In this document: positions 9,001 through 17,442 of the stretch, piece by piece
Numbering within the stretch: position 1 is the first letter of the stretch
How the letters are laid out: each line of letters starts with the position of its first letter
From: Vogesella indigofera
GTDB lineage: Bacteria; Pseudomonadota; Gammaproteobacteria; Burkholderiales; Chromobacteriaceae
DNA: 64,000 bases
Direction of reading: 5' to 3'
NCBI RefSeq assembly: GCF_028548395.1
Contig: NZ_JAQQLA010000005.1
Span: forward strand, 227,345 to 291,344
The notes under the pieces: generated by a model
The model's input: the letters and a program-made list of their open reading frames with translations, nothing else
Database searches by the model: none
Told to the model about the DNA's origin: nothing
Translations under genes and position numbers: made by a program

Positions 9001-9867
9001 CTAGTCAAAATCTGGTGCCGATTGACATCGTGACCGTGCTCGAAAAGCGACAAGGGCGAGAAGAGCCGGGAAAACCATAGACGGTAAGCTGATTGCCGCC
9101 GCAGCCTCATAAATATCAGTGATAACAAACGTGCGTCCATCTTCAGTAACGATACCACCCGGTGCAATGCAATACCGAACCCAATAGCTGCCGGCCATCA
9201 CGATCCAGATAAGGCTCGGCAATACATCCAAACCTTTTCTTTTAGGCTCCGCCACCGTGATAAATCGAACCTGAAAGAACGCAAAAAATTGAAATGCGAC
9301 CCAGCCTGTAACATGCCAGCCGAGGAAGTTGCTCAGGGGGACACCAAAAAGCCCCGTAGGCTCGAGGTAACTGTGAATTTTTAGTACCGTCGCACCAATC
9401 GGGTCATACGGATAGTCGTAACCAGCCAAGACAAACGCACCGAGAAGCGGCGTTGCAAAGCGAGTCAAGTTAGTGTCATTTGAGAAGGCACTCACGATAA
9501 GCCGTGTCTGTGCCCACGCCAGCCAACCGAAGACAGCGTAACCAACCGGGACTACGAACGGTACTCCAAAGGGTTTGGGACCAATATCTGTGTGATGAAC
9601 AAAAAAACCAAATGGAAAGCCGGTAGCAATGCTGATTGACTCAAGAGCAAAGCTGGTCAGGCACATAATGCTGAAGAATGCGAGTGCACTCCGCCAGCCG
9701 ACGACCAGTGAAGCATGAACAGCAACGAGGATTATAAGGGTCAAAAAAGCGATCCCTGCTGCTGCGATACCTGAATGTGTTTCAGCTGCTAGTGTCGTCC
9801 AGCCGAAGCTGACGAACCAAAGCGTAGCTAAAAACCAGCTGAGCCATAACAATGTATTTCGCCTCAT
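9001..9867 (-). CDS. DUF422/CruF-like integral membrane protein
   Basis: 288 aa with about seven hydrophobic segments. The signature GFPFGFFVHHTDIGPKPFGV and VPFVVPVGYAVFGWL identify the DUF422 (Caroten_synth) family, whose characterised member CruF hydrates the psi-end of carotenoids such as bisanhydrobacterioruberin. No other carotenoid gene is visible in the window, so the actual substrate is uncertain. It is a single gene with its start at 9867; the stop abuts the IS21 remnant by 6 bp, so the region downstream has been rearranged. Confidence 0.75.
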   Translation of the reverse strand: MRRNTLLWLSWFLATLWFVSFGWTTLAAETHSGIAAAGIAFLTLIILVAVHASLVVGWRSALAFFSIMCLTSFALESISIATGFPFGFFVHHTDIGPKPFGVPFVVPVGYAVFGWLAWAQTRLIVSAFSNDTNLTRFATPLLGAFVLAGYDYPYDPIGATVLKIHSYLEPTGLFGVPLSNFLGWHVTGWVAFQFFAFFQVRFITVAEPKRKGLDVLPSLIWIVMAGSYWVRYCIAPGGIVTEDGRTFVITDIYEAAAAISLPSMVFPALLALVAFRARSRCQSAPDFD

Positions 9868-10115
9868 TAATGCTTCCCTTCTTGAATACGCTGTAGGTGT
9901 TGAAAACGCACAAAGCGCCGTCTTGCGACTTGCTCTCGATGTTTGCTTATTGCCTTGCTATGCTCTGCTTGATAAAGATAGCCGCTGAGTCTGGCGCCTG
10001 TTTGCCCTCGCAGAGCGGGCCAACAGACCAAACATGCAATGCTAGGGTAGTGTTACTCGACGACTTCTGGGGTAGCTGCGAAGAGACAGAAGACTTCCGA
10101 GTCAAGGCTTAAGAC

Positions 10116-10820
10116 TCAAAAACGATTTCCCAATGCAAACTCAACCGCAGCCTCTGTATGAATGGATGTGGAATCAAAGCTAGGCAGGAGGAGTTTGGTT
10201 GGATCAAGAATCAGGCAAATCTCTGTACAGCCAAAGATGACGGAATCAGCACCTTTTTCCTTTGCTTTTTTGATGATCGAGTGCAACGCTTCTCGTGAGT
10301 GATCCAGCACTTTGCCAATACTGAGCTCTTCGAAGATGATGTCGTGGATAAGGGTGTGGTCATCCGCGTCTGGCACCATTACATCAATGCCATGCGTCTT
10401 CATTCGTGCTGGATAAAAACCGTTTTCCATCGTATAGCGAGTAGCAAGCAGTAGAGGTCGGCGATAGCCAGCATCCTTTAGACAAACAGCAACTTCATCG
10501 ACAATGTGAATGAAAGGGATGTCTACCGCTTTTTCGACAATATCAGCAACCAAGTGCATCGTGACGGCACAGATCATCACGCATTCGGCACCGGCTGCTT
10601 GAAGTGCACAAGCGACATCTGCGAGACGCTTGCCTGCATCATCCCAACGACCAGACTTCTGCATGTCGACGATTGTCTGAAAGTCAACGGAGTAGAGGAG
10701 TAGTTCGGCCGAGTGCAGCCTTCCCATCCGCTCGCGTATTGCCTCATTGATTTTTCGGTAATAAACTGCTGATCCTTCATAACTCATTCCGCCAATAATG
10801 CCAATTTTATGCAGCTCCAT
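10116..10820 (-). CDS. Aspartate/glutamate racemase family protein (YgeA-like)
   Basis: 234 aa. MELHKIGIIGGMSYEGSAVY and VIFGCTEICLILDP are diagnostic of the YgeA-type amino-acid racemases. In the E. coli protein, as I recall, the active-site pair is a Thr in CTNTMH and a Cys in GCTE; here the first motif reads CAVTMH, so Ala replaces the Thr, while the Cys is kept. Either catalysis differs or the protein acts on another substrate. It has its own AT-rich upstream region (10821-10970), and a terminator separates it from the DUF1805 gene. It is close to the gamma-glutamyltransferase gene, suggesting Glu/gamma-Glu metabolism. Confidence 0.86.
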   Translation of the reverse strand: MELHKIGIIGGMSYEGSAVYYRKINEAIRERMGRLHSAELLLYSVDFQTIVDMQKSGRWDDAGKRLADVACALQAAGAECVMICAVTMHLVADIVEKAVDIPFIHIVDEVAVCLKDAGYRRPLLLATRYTMENGFYPARMKTHGIDVMVPDADDHTLIHDIIFEELSIGKVLDHSREALHSIIKKAKEKGADSVIFGCTEICLILDPTKLLLPSFDSTSIHTEAAVEFALGNRF

Positions 10821-10978
10821 GATCTCATTTTCTCCAAGTTATAAAAAATGGCGACATTTTATTTTGTCGCACTAATTAGTGGTGTGTGCTACTTCATAAG
10901 TAATATAACAGCAATGGATTGCTTTTATTGATATCAATGAATTGTATGAATTTGTTTTTGCAGAAAATATAAATAAAA

Positions 10979-11002
10979 AATCAACCATGAAAATGGTTGA
11001 TT
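10979..11002 (-). terminator. Rho-independent terminator after DUF1805 gene
   Basis: Read on the minus strand: AATCAACCAT, with loop TTTC, ATGGTTGATT followed by TTTTTATTT. The 10-bp perfect stem and T-run lie 35 bp beyond the DUF1805 stop, so transcripts from ggt-DUF1805 end here before the racemase gene. Confidence 0.85.
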
Positions 11003-11036
11003 TGGCATGACAATATGTTATTGTCATGAAATGACG

Positions 11037-11312
11037 TCAATGCATTTTAGCAAGTGCATCATAACCAGATTCGCCTATTTTAATGCCGAGTTGGACAGCG
11101 CTATTTGAAATCGCGACAACTTTTGCTGCAAGCATTTCGTCGAATGAACTAACTCCGGTTACGATAGCGCATACCTCATTGGCATTGTTGCAGGTTTCAA
11201 TGTTAATATAATCGCACCCGAGAAATCCTTTGGGGGCCTTCATTACCAATAGCGGATTATTTAGTTCGAATTGCAAATACTCAACTCGACCGATAGTAGC
11301 TCGATTTGTCAT
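11037..11312 (-). CDS. DUF1805 family protein (YunC-like)
   Basis: 91 aa. KAPKGFLGCDYINIETCNNA and AIVTGVSSFDEMLAAKVVAI match the DUF1805 pattern as in B. subtilis YunC: a short strand-rich domain with a conserved GxxxCGYxxxE-like segment. No activity is established for the family. It follows ggt by 58 bp on the same strand and ends at a strong terminator, so it is probably co-transcribed with ggt and may help gamma-glutamyl compound use. Confidence 0.75.
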   Translation of the reverse strand: MTNRATIGRVEYLQFELNNPLLVMKAPKGFLGCDYINIETCNNANEVCAIVTGVSSFDEMLAAKVVAISNSAVQLGIKIGESGYDALAKMH

Positions 11313-11370
11313 TTGAACATCCTTTCCTGTTTGATAAATTCAGGCCGCCCTTACTGCGCGATCTACTAAC

Positions 11371-13131
11371 TTAATAACCCATCGTTGCACCGTCTGGGTT
11401 GCGTGGATCGGAGAAACCATAGAAACCATCCTCAAGCACCTGAATGGTTTGGGTGCGACCCATGGTTGGCTTCACCGATACCTTGTAGCCCTGTTGACGC
11501 AGAATGGACAAGGTATCAGGGCTCAGACCTTTCTCAACGCGCAGCTCATCAGGTAACCACTGGTGGTGGATGCGGGGCGTTGCCGCAGCCTCAGCTGGGT
11601 TCATGCCAAAGTCGATGGCATTAACGATGGTCTGCAGTGTGGTGGTGATGATGCGAGCGCCTCCTGGGCTACCGGTGACCAGCCATGGTTTGCCGTTCTT
11701 CAGTACCAAGGTCGGCGACATCGACGACAACGGACGCTTACCCGGCTGGATGGCGTTGGCATCGCCGCCGATCAGGCCATAGGCGTTGGGCACGCCCGGC
11801 TTGGCCGAGAAGTCGTCCATCTCGTCGTTGAGCAGGATGCCGGTGCCCTTGGCGACGATGCCGCTGCCGAAGTTCAGGTTCAGTGTGTAGGTCACCGCCA
11901 CCGCGTTGCCCTTGCCGTCGACGATCGAGTAGTGTGTGGTCTGATCGCTTTCATACGGCTGCGGCTTGCCCGGCTTGATAGCGGATGCCGGTAGCACCTT
12001 GACCGGATCGATCTTCTGAGCCAGTTCGTCGGCGTACTTCTTCGAGGTCAGCCCCTTCACCGGCACCTTGACGAAGCCCGGGTCGCCCAGGTACTCGGCG
12101 CGGTCGGCGTAGGCGAGCTTCATCGACTCGGCCAGGTAGTGGATGGTCTGGGCACTGTTCACGCCGTACTGCGACAGAGGGTAGCGCTCCAGCATATTGA
12201 GGATCTGGACGATGTGGGTGCCGCCCGAGCTCGGCGGCGGCATTGACACTACCTTGTAGCCGCGGTACTCGCCGCTCACCGGGGTGCGCTCTTCCACCTT
12301 GTAATTCTTCAGGTCGTCCTTGCCGATCAGGCCGCCGTGCTGCGCCATCTCGGCCACGATCTTATCGCCGATCTCGCCCTGGTAGAACACTTTGGAGCCA
12401 TGCTTGGCGATCAGCCTGAGCGATTTGGCCAAGTCCTTCTGCACCAGCTTGTCGCCCAGCTGCAGCGGGCGGCCGTTCTTGAAGAAGATGGCGCGGGTAG
12501 TTTCCCACTTGCCAAGGTTGTCCTTTTCCACCGCCAGCATCTTGGCCATGGTTGGGCTCACCAAGATGCCGTCTTCGGCCAGCTTGATCGATGGTGCGAT
12601 CAGGTCGGCTAGCTTCATCGTACCCCAGCGCTTCAGAGCGTGCTCCATGCCGGCCACTGTGCCTGGCACGCCGACGGCGAGGTGGGTGTACGTTGAGAGG
12701 CCCGCGGCGACGTTGCCTTTCTCGTCCAGGTACATGTCGCGGCTGGCCTTGGCCGGGGCGATCTCGCGGAAGTCGAGCGCCACGTCCTGGCCGCTCTTGA
12801 CGTCGTGCAGCATCATGAAGCCGCCGCCGCCGAGGTTGCCAGCGTTGGGCAGCACCACTGCCAGCGCGAAGCCCACCGCCACGGCGGCGTCGATGGCGTT
12901 GCCGCCGCGCTTCAGCACGTTCACGCCAATACGGCTGGCCAGCTCCTGCTCGGCGGCGACTATGCCATTCTTGGCGTATACCGGGTGGAAAATGTCCTGG
13001 TCGTAGTCGTACTTAACCACGGGTGCAGCGGCTACCGGCGCGGCATGAGCAATTAGTGGAGTAAAGCTTAGGGCTAGGCTTGCAGCCAGTGCCCCCAGAG
13101 TAAATGCATATGATTTTTTGGTTAACTGCAT
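11371..13131 (-). CDS. ggt: Gamma-glutamyltransferase
   Basis: 586 aa precursor. Signal peptide at residues 1-30 (KSYAFTLGALAASLALSFTP, cleavage after AHA). The autoprocessing site is DQTTHYSIVDGKGNAVAVTY with the nucleophile Thr398, which becomes the N-terminus of the small subunit. GNLGGGGFMM, PPPSSGG and GSPGGARI are other family motifs. Length fits periplasmic Ggt (about 580 aa). It cleaves glutathione and other gamma-glutamyl compounds or transfers the glutamyl group. GC-rich codon use contrasts with the AT-rich flanks. DUF1805 follows. Confidence 0.96.
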   Translation of the reverse strand: MQLTKKSYAFTLGALAASLALSFTPLIAHAAPVAAAPVVKYDYDQDIFHPVYAKNGIVAAEQELASRIGVNVLKRGGNAIDAAVAVGFALAVVLPNAGNLGGGGFMMLHDVKSGQDVALDFREIAPAKASRDMYLDEKGNVAAGLSTYTHLAVGVPGTVAGMEHALKRWGTMKLADLIAPSIKLAEDGILVSPTMAKMLAVEKDNLGKWETTRAIFFKNGRPLQLGDKLVQKDLAKSLRLIAKHGSKVFYQGEIGDKIVAEMAQHGGLIGKDDLKNYKVEERTPVSGEYRGYKVVSMPPPSSGGTHIVQILNMLERYPLSQYGVNSAQTIHYLAESMKLAYADRAEYLGDPGFVKVPVKGLTSKKYADELAQKIDPVKVLPASAIKPGKPQPYESDQTTHYSIVDGKGNAVAVTYTLNLNFGSGIVAKGTGILLNDEMDDFSAKPGVPNAYGLIGGDANAIQPGKRPLSSMSPTLVLKNGKPWLVTGSPGGARIITTTLQTIVNAIDFGMNPAEAAATPRIHHQWLPDELRVEKGLSPDTLSILRQQGYKVSVKPTMGRTQTIQVLEDGFYGFSDPRNPDGATMGY

Positions 13132-13479
13132 GGGTGGTTCTCCTTTGTTTCTTTATTCTTGTCAGATGGATGCTGCTGGCAGTGGCTATGCCGTGGCAGC
13201 TTGCAACTAGCTTTTTATTGCGGATGCCTAGCTAGAATTTGAAGGTGCATGACTCATGCCAGTTATAGTGAAGAGGTGTTTCTACATAAATCGAAACGAC
13301 CAACGGTACCTCATGGCGCATGTGCTATACCGACGGATCAATTTAATCCATAGTCTATTTTTTTAATTGAGCTATTAATCCACCGGATAACTGACTTAAA
13401 GTCAGTATTATTAAGTTTTTGGTAAGTTAATATTGCACATCGACCAGATGTTTACTGGGGCACAGCATCCCTCACTGTC
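13132..13479. other. Gene-free interval upstream of ggt
   Basis: No coding frame is supported. The AT-rich left part carries the ggt promoter region (reading left). A short inverted repeat ACTGAC-TTAAA-GTCAGT at 13390-13406 lies downstream of the aldolase stop and could be a weak terminator or a regulator site. Confidence 0.5.
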
Positions 13480-14301
13480 TCAGTAAGAGGAGGCAGAACT
13501 GCTGGACTGGCGTTTGTCACAGTTCTTGAACCGATTGATCGAGGAATCCAGTCCATCTCGGAGAAGTAGTAGGTCGATCGCCACTGCGACGAACAAGGCA
13601 CCCATATCCAGGCATTGTTTCGCTCGCGCTTCATCTGTCATCAAGATGCCAGGCGCCTTCCCGCAGCGCCTTATTCGCTGGATGGCATCATTGATCGCGG
13701 CATCTACTTCAGGGTGGCGTGGGTTGTCCGCATGACCCATGCTTGCCGACAGATCTGCCGGACCGATGAAAATCCCGTCAATGCCGTCAACAGCTGCAAT
13801 TTCCTCGATTCTTTCCAGTGCACTAACTGTCTCGACCTGTACCAGTACGCACAAATCACGCTCAGCATTGACGATGTAGTCACTAGCCCGGCCGAAGTTG
13901 GATGCTCGTGTTGCACCGCCAACGCCACGAATTCCTCGTGGTGCATAGCGAGTCGCCGCTACGGCTGCAGCAGCCTCTTCTGCGTTCTGTACAAATGGCA
14001 GGAGTAGGTTTCTTGCACCGATGTCCAGATAGCGCTTGATGAGTACGGCATCGTTCCAGGCGGGGCGTACCACTGCGGAGGTAGGGCTCGAAGCAACTAC
14101 GCCGGCAGCCGCATCGACAGCCTGTAGTTGCTGCATCATCAACGGTACATCGCTCGGCGTATGCTCGGTATCTAGCAATACCCAGTCGAACCCCGAACCG
14201 GCCACCAATTCGGATACATAAGGGGATGGTAGGGTTGACCAGACGCCCACCTGTGGACGGCACTCAGCGAGTGCGCGTTTGAATTTGTTATTTGTTTCCA
14301 T
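13480..14301 (-). CDS. HpcH/HpaI-family aldolase (2-oxo acid aldolase)
   Basis: 273 aa from METNNKF at 14301; an alternative ATG lies at 14319, and neither has a good Shine-Dalgarno. The (beta/alpha)8 class II aldolase motifs are present: FDWVLLDTEHTPSDV, RGVGGATRAS, VQVETVSALE, and IDGIFIGPADLSASMGH with metal-binding Glu and Asp. Members split 4-hydroxy-2-oxo acids into pyruvate and an aldehyde. The two upstream genes encode RidA and an oxopentenoate hydratase, so it fits the last step of a meta-cleavage-type lower pathway. Confidence 0.88.
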   Translation of the reverse strand: METNNKFKRALAECRPQVGVWSTLPSPYVSELVAGSGFDWVLLDTEHTPSDVPLMMQQLQAVDAAAGVVASSPTSAVVRPAWNDAVLIKRYLDIGARNLLLPFVQNAEEAAAAVAATRYAPRGIRGVGGATRASNFGRASDYIVNAERDLCVLVQVETVSALERIEEIAAVDGIDGIFIGPADLSASMGHADNPRHPEVDAAINDAIQRIRRCGKAPGILMTDEARAKQCLDMGALFVAVAIDLLLLRDGLDSSINRFKNCDKRQSSSSASSY

Positions 14302-14404
14302 GGTTTTGTCCAGTGACATTGGTGAACTTAAAGACAAAGATGTTCTCTGCAGAAGATCAATGTTCTGGCTACCCGTGGTGACCAGAACGTCTGGTTGTCT
14401 GATG

Positions 14405-14872
14405 TCAATCTGCCTGGATCTCGACCACCATTTCTGCCTCAAATGCCATGCCGAATGCCAGCTCGTGGGCAGATAGTGCACTTCTGGCGTGCATGCCCTT
14501 GTCACCAAAAACGTCAACCATTAATTGCGAATAGCCATTCACGATTGAAGGCTGTTGCTGGAAACCAGGTGCACTGCGAACCCATGCCAGAACTTTCACG
14601 ATGCGCTTGACCCGATCTAGGGAGCCCAGCTCTGCTTTAAGGGCTGCCAAAGCATTAAGCCCTGTTAAGCGGGCGGCCTCATAGCCTTCCTCCTCTGTGA
14701 GGTCAGAGCCAACGCAGCCAACATATTTAACGGTTTTACCTACCAATGGACCTTGGCCCGAGAGATACACAAAATTACCCGCCGTAACAGCACCTACATA
14801 GAGGCCAGCAGCAGGGGGGGCGACGGGTAGTTCGATGCCCAGCTCTCGTAAACGCGATTCGATCAAATTCAT
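14405..14872 (-). CDS. RidA/YjgF-family protein, possible aminomuconate-type deaminase
   Basis: 155 aa, longer than canonical RidA. Signatures VYLSGQGPLVG, LNALAALKAELGSLDRVKRI and HARSALSAHELAFGMAFEAE (with the substrate-binding Arg) are kept. The family hydrolyses enamines/imines; some members in aromatic pathways deaminate 2-aminomuconate. The setting next to a hydratase/decarboxylase and an HpaI aldolase supports a catabolic role rather than general housekeeping. A canonical RidA is at 52406. Confidence 0.85.
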   Translation of the reverse strand: MNLIESRLRELGIELPVAPPAAGLYVGAVTAGNFVYLSGQGPLVGKTVKYVGCVGSDLTEEEGYEAARLTGLNALAALKAELGSLDRVKRIVKVLAWVRSAPGFQQQPSIVNGYSQLMVDVFGDKGMHARSALSAHELAFGMAFEAEMVVEIQAD

Positions 14873-14929
14873 AAGGAAATGCCTTTCCGCTTGGATGAAT
14901 AAAGAAGAACGGTTGGTGCCTAATACGAC

Positions 14930-15721
14930 TTATGATTCAAATTCGGCTACGACACTTCCAAGTCCGTCGATCCTGGCTTCGAAACGATCCCCTGGCTCTG
15001 CGGCTACCATTGGTCCTAGTGCGCCGGTCAGGATGGCGTCACCCGCCTTTAGAGGGGTGCCGAGCCTATAGAGGGCACGAGCAAGCCAAACAGCAGCATT
15101 GATCGGGTGCCCCATGCACATCTCTCCACGTCCCTCGGATACAAGTTCGCCATTGCGATACAACGTCATCGCGCAGTTGGCCAGGTCAAGTCCAAGCATG
15201 GGTTTGGGCTGCGCACCAACCACATACATAGCCGCTGCGGCATTGTCAGCAACCGTATCGGTGATCCGGATGTCCCAATTCCGCAAACGACAATCGACGA
15301 TTTCCAGTGACGCCACCGCGAATTCCGTTGCTTGAATCACATCACTAAAGGTAATCATGTCGTGATTGAGGTCTTGACTGAGCACGATCATGACCTCGGC
15401 TTCGACTTTCGGTCGGATCAACTTCCCTGAAGGAATTACACCACCATGTCCAACCTCCATGTCGGCGAAAAGCGTGCCAAAATCCGGCTCGAAGACATTG
15501 AGTTGGCGCTGAACAGACTTCGCAGTGATACCAATCTTGCGGCCACTGATACGGCGGCCCAGCTCTAACTGTCGGTCAACATTAAGTTGTTGAATGGTGT
15601 AGGCGAGATTGACATCCTGCTCTCCAATCAGGTCTCGAATCGGCTCGCATGGCGTTCTTGTAGTTTCAGCTTCCCACAGGCGCTGTGCGGCAGTTTCCAG
15701 TAGTTTCTGTTTGTCTGACAT
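14930..15721 (-). CDS. 2-keto-4-pentenoate hydratase / 2-oxohepta-3-ene-1,7-dioate hydratase family
   Basis: 263 aa, typical length. Family motifs: GRKIGITAKSVQRQLNVFEP, DFGTLFADM, RPKVEAEVMIVLSQDL (metal-binding Glu residues), EIVDCRLRNWDIRITDTVAD and GHPINAAVWLA. Enzymes add water to a 2-oxopent-4-enoate-like dienol, or decarboxylate 4-oxalocrotonate in close relatives. It lies between ybaK-like and ridA-like genes on the same strand, with the aldolase further downstream. Confidence 0.9.
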   Translation of the reverse strand: MSDKQKLLETAAQRLWEAETTRTPCEPIRDLIGEQDVNLAYTIQQLNVDRQLELGRRISGRKIGITAKSVQRQLNVFEPDFGTLFADMEVGHGGVIPSGKLIRPKVEAEVMIVLSQDLNHDMITFSDVIQATEFAVASLEIVDCRLRNWDIRITDTVADNAAAAMYVVGAQPKPMLGLDLANCAMTLYRNGELVSEGRGEMCMGHPINAAVWLARALYRLGTPLKAGDAILTGALGPMVAAEPGDRFEARIDGLGSVVAEFES

Positions 15722-15938
15722 ATATCCCTCGATTAAGTACGTTTGAGAGTCGCTTTAAGGCGTTATGCAATGGTGTCTATTGCGATGCGCTTCGAGAACT
15801 TGTAGATGTCCCTGCCCGAACGAATGCAGTGGAACCATCTATCAGGCGTGAGCGGTTGATTCAAGAATGAGGCATTAGATGCACCTCAATACCTGACATG
15901 CCAAATGATTTAATTTGAGCGCGACTACCGCCGGCCCT

Positions 15939-16400
15939 TCATTGCTGGACAACATCGACCCACTGCGCACTGGCCAGCATCGCCATCCGCTCTGGTGTGA
16001 TGCGGACGGCTGCATTCGGAGCACCACCAGCCGGGAACACTACTGGGAAGTCCTGTAGTGAGACGTCGCAGAATACTTTCAGCGGGTTGCTCAGTCCGAA
16101 AGGGGAGACGCCGCCAATCGGGTGTCCCGTTTCTCGCTCAACATCTGAAGCATCAAGCATGCGTGCCTTTACCCCGAAGCATTGCTTGTACTTGCGATTG
16201 TCCAGGCGTGCATCGCCACGTATAACGAGGACAATGGTTTCCTCTCCCACTCGCAACGACAGGGTCTTGGCGATTTGACCAGACGCAACTCCTAGTGCCT
16301 CGGCGGCCAGGGCTACAGTCGCAGTGCTTGCATCAAGCTCAACGACCTTGATATCTGGGGCGTGCTGCACGAAGAAAGATTTGACCGATTGCAAACTCAT
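15939..16400 (-). CDS. YbaK/ProX-family aminoacyl-tRNA deacylase
   Basis: 153 aa from MSLQSVKSFF at 16400; a TTG 14 codons upstream is less likely. Motifs: ALGVASGQIAKTLSLRVG, VLVIRGDARLDNRKYKQ, GHPIGGVSPFGL, the substrate-pocket loop of the YbaK/EbsC fold. Such proteins clear mischarged Pro-tRNA or similar in trans. It is 57 bp downstream of the phzF-like gene; its presence in a catabolic-looking operon is unexplained. Confidence 0.87.
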   Translation of the reverse strand: MSLQSVKSFFVQHAPDIKVVELDASTATVALAAEALGVASGQIAKTLSLRVGEETIVLVIRGDARLDNRKYKQCFGVKARMLDASDVERETGHPIGGVSPFGLSNPLKVFCDVSLQDFPVVFPAGGAPNAAVRITPERMAMLASAQWVDVVQQ

Positions 16401-16457
16401 TTTTTTATCATCCAGCAAATAATTCACTGGGCCCGCACTCAAATGCAGGGCCGTCTC

Positions 16458-17345
16458 TTACAAGTACAGTTGGCCACTGGCGGCAACGGCGGCTTCACCA
16501 CCGATGCGCACACGTAGGGCATCGCCTTCGCGTTCCCAAGAAGCATGAACCTCACCGTCTCGGCCGATTTCGATTCCCTGTTCTGCTACATAGCTGCCGG
16601 TTGTCTCGCCAGCGTGCTTGTGGCGTGCGATGAAGGCCGCAACCGAACCATTGCCAGAGCCACATACTGGATCCTCCGACACGCCTTCTCCTGGGGCGAA
16701 GGTGCGCACTCGGATGCGTACTGGGCTGCCGTCATTGCGCTCCACGAATACAGTCAAACCTGCTGCCCGCAGAGCTTTACATTCCCGTGCAATCAGGCCT
16801 TGGTCAGGATTAAGCACCGAGATGGCTTCGAATCGGGATAGCTCAACGATGAGCCATGGCACACCGGTTGAAACGACTTCGAACGGGCTGTCTGCCAGAT
16901 CCGATTCAGTGCAACCGAGCATCTTCGCCACCGTTTCGCGAGATAGTTCTGTTGCGCGATGAGTAGGTTCGGCCTGGGTCATGCGAAGCAGTTTGCCTCG
17001 AGAGGTCGGCACGACCTCAACTGGCACGATACCGATGCCACACTCTTGGCGAAGCAGGGTAGCGTTGGCCTTGTCCGGGTAACGTGCGAGTACAGAGTGT
17101 GCCGCCGCAACTGTCGGGTGGCCGGCGAAGGGCAGCTCGCTCATCGGAGTGAAGATGCGGGCGCGATAATCTGCATCCGGTGAGGTCGGCTTGAGAATGA
17201 AGACCGTCTCTGACAAGTTCATCTCACGAGCGATCTTTTGCATCGTTTGCGGAGGAATATCATCAGCATCAAATACAACAGCGGCGGGGTTGCCGTAGAG
17301 CGGCTGGTGAGTAAAGGCATCAACCTGAACAAAGTCGAGGGGCAT
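16458..17345 (-). CDS. PhzF-family isomerase
   Basis: 295 aa from the ATG at 17345, with AAGGA 8 bp upstream; an open frame further upstream overlaps the divergent regulator and is rejected. MPLDFVQVDAFTHQPLYGNP, NLSETVFILKP (catalytic Glu46), FTPMSELPFAGHPTVAAAHS and EDPVCGSGNGSVAAF are all PhzF-fold motifs. The cytoplasmic enzyme isomerises a cyclic or allylic substrate; no phenazine genes are nearby, so the substrate is unknown. It is the first gene of a five-gene minus-strand set, divergent from a MocR regulator. Confidence 0.9.
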   Translation of the reverse strand: MPLDFVQVDAFTHQPLYGNPAAVVFDADDIPPQTMQKIAREMNLSETVFILKPTSPDADYRARIFTPMSELPFAGHPTVAAAHSVLARYPDKANATLLRQECGIGIVPVEVVPTSRGKLLRMTQAEPTHRATELSRETVAKMLGCTESDLADSPFEVVSTGVPWLIVELSRFEAISVLNPDQGLIARECKALRAAGLTVFVERNDGSPVRIRVRTFAPGEGVSEDPVCGSGNGSVAAFIARHKHAGETTGSYVAEQGIEIGRDGEVHASWEREGDALRVRIGGEAAVAASGQLYL

Positions 17346-17385
17346 GGAGTTTTCCTTTTGCACAATTGAGTTTTGAGCATAGAAC

Positions 17386-17429
17386 TTGACACGCTTTAAG
17401 TAAATAAATAAAGTGTCACGATACACTTT
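17386..17429 (-). promoter_or_regulatory. Palindromic operator between phzF-like and mocR-like genes
   Basis: AAAGTGT-CACGAT-ACACTTT at 17410-17429 has 7-bp perfect arms and lies 13 bp before the MocR start and 64 bp before the phzF-like start. A TTGACA at 17386-17391 (plus-strand reading) with TAAAGT 17 bp on overlaps the palindrome, so a bound regulator would block transcription. This is the expected place for MocR binding. The strand is entered as minus for the phzF side, but the site faces both ways. Confidence 0.6.
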
Positions 17430-17442
17430 TCTGGGAATTGCC

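Noticed and set aside
9897..10112. Plus-strand frame of 71 codons
   Set aside because: No ribosome site, family or helix pattern; short intergenic frame.
12392..13006. Plus-strand open frame of 204 codons
   Set aside because: Antisense to the ggt signal and large-subunit region; composition is a GC-rich shadow.
15722..15938. Possible small gene between hydratase and ybaK genes
   Set aside because: Frames have no supported start and no recognisable similarity.
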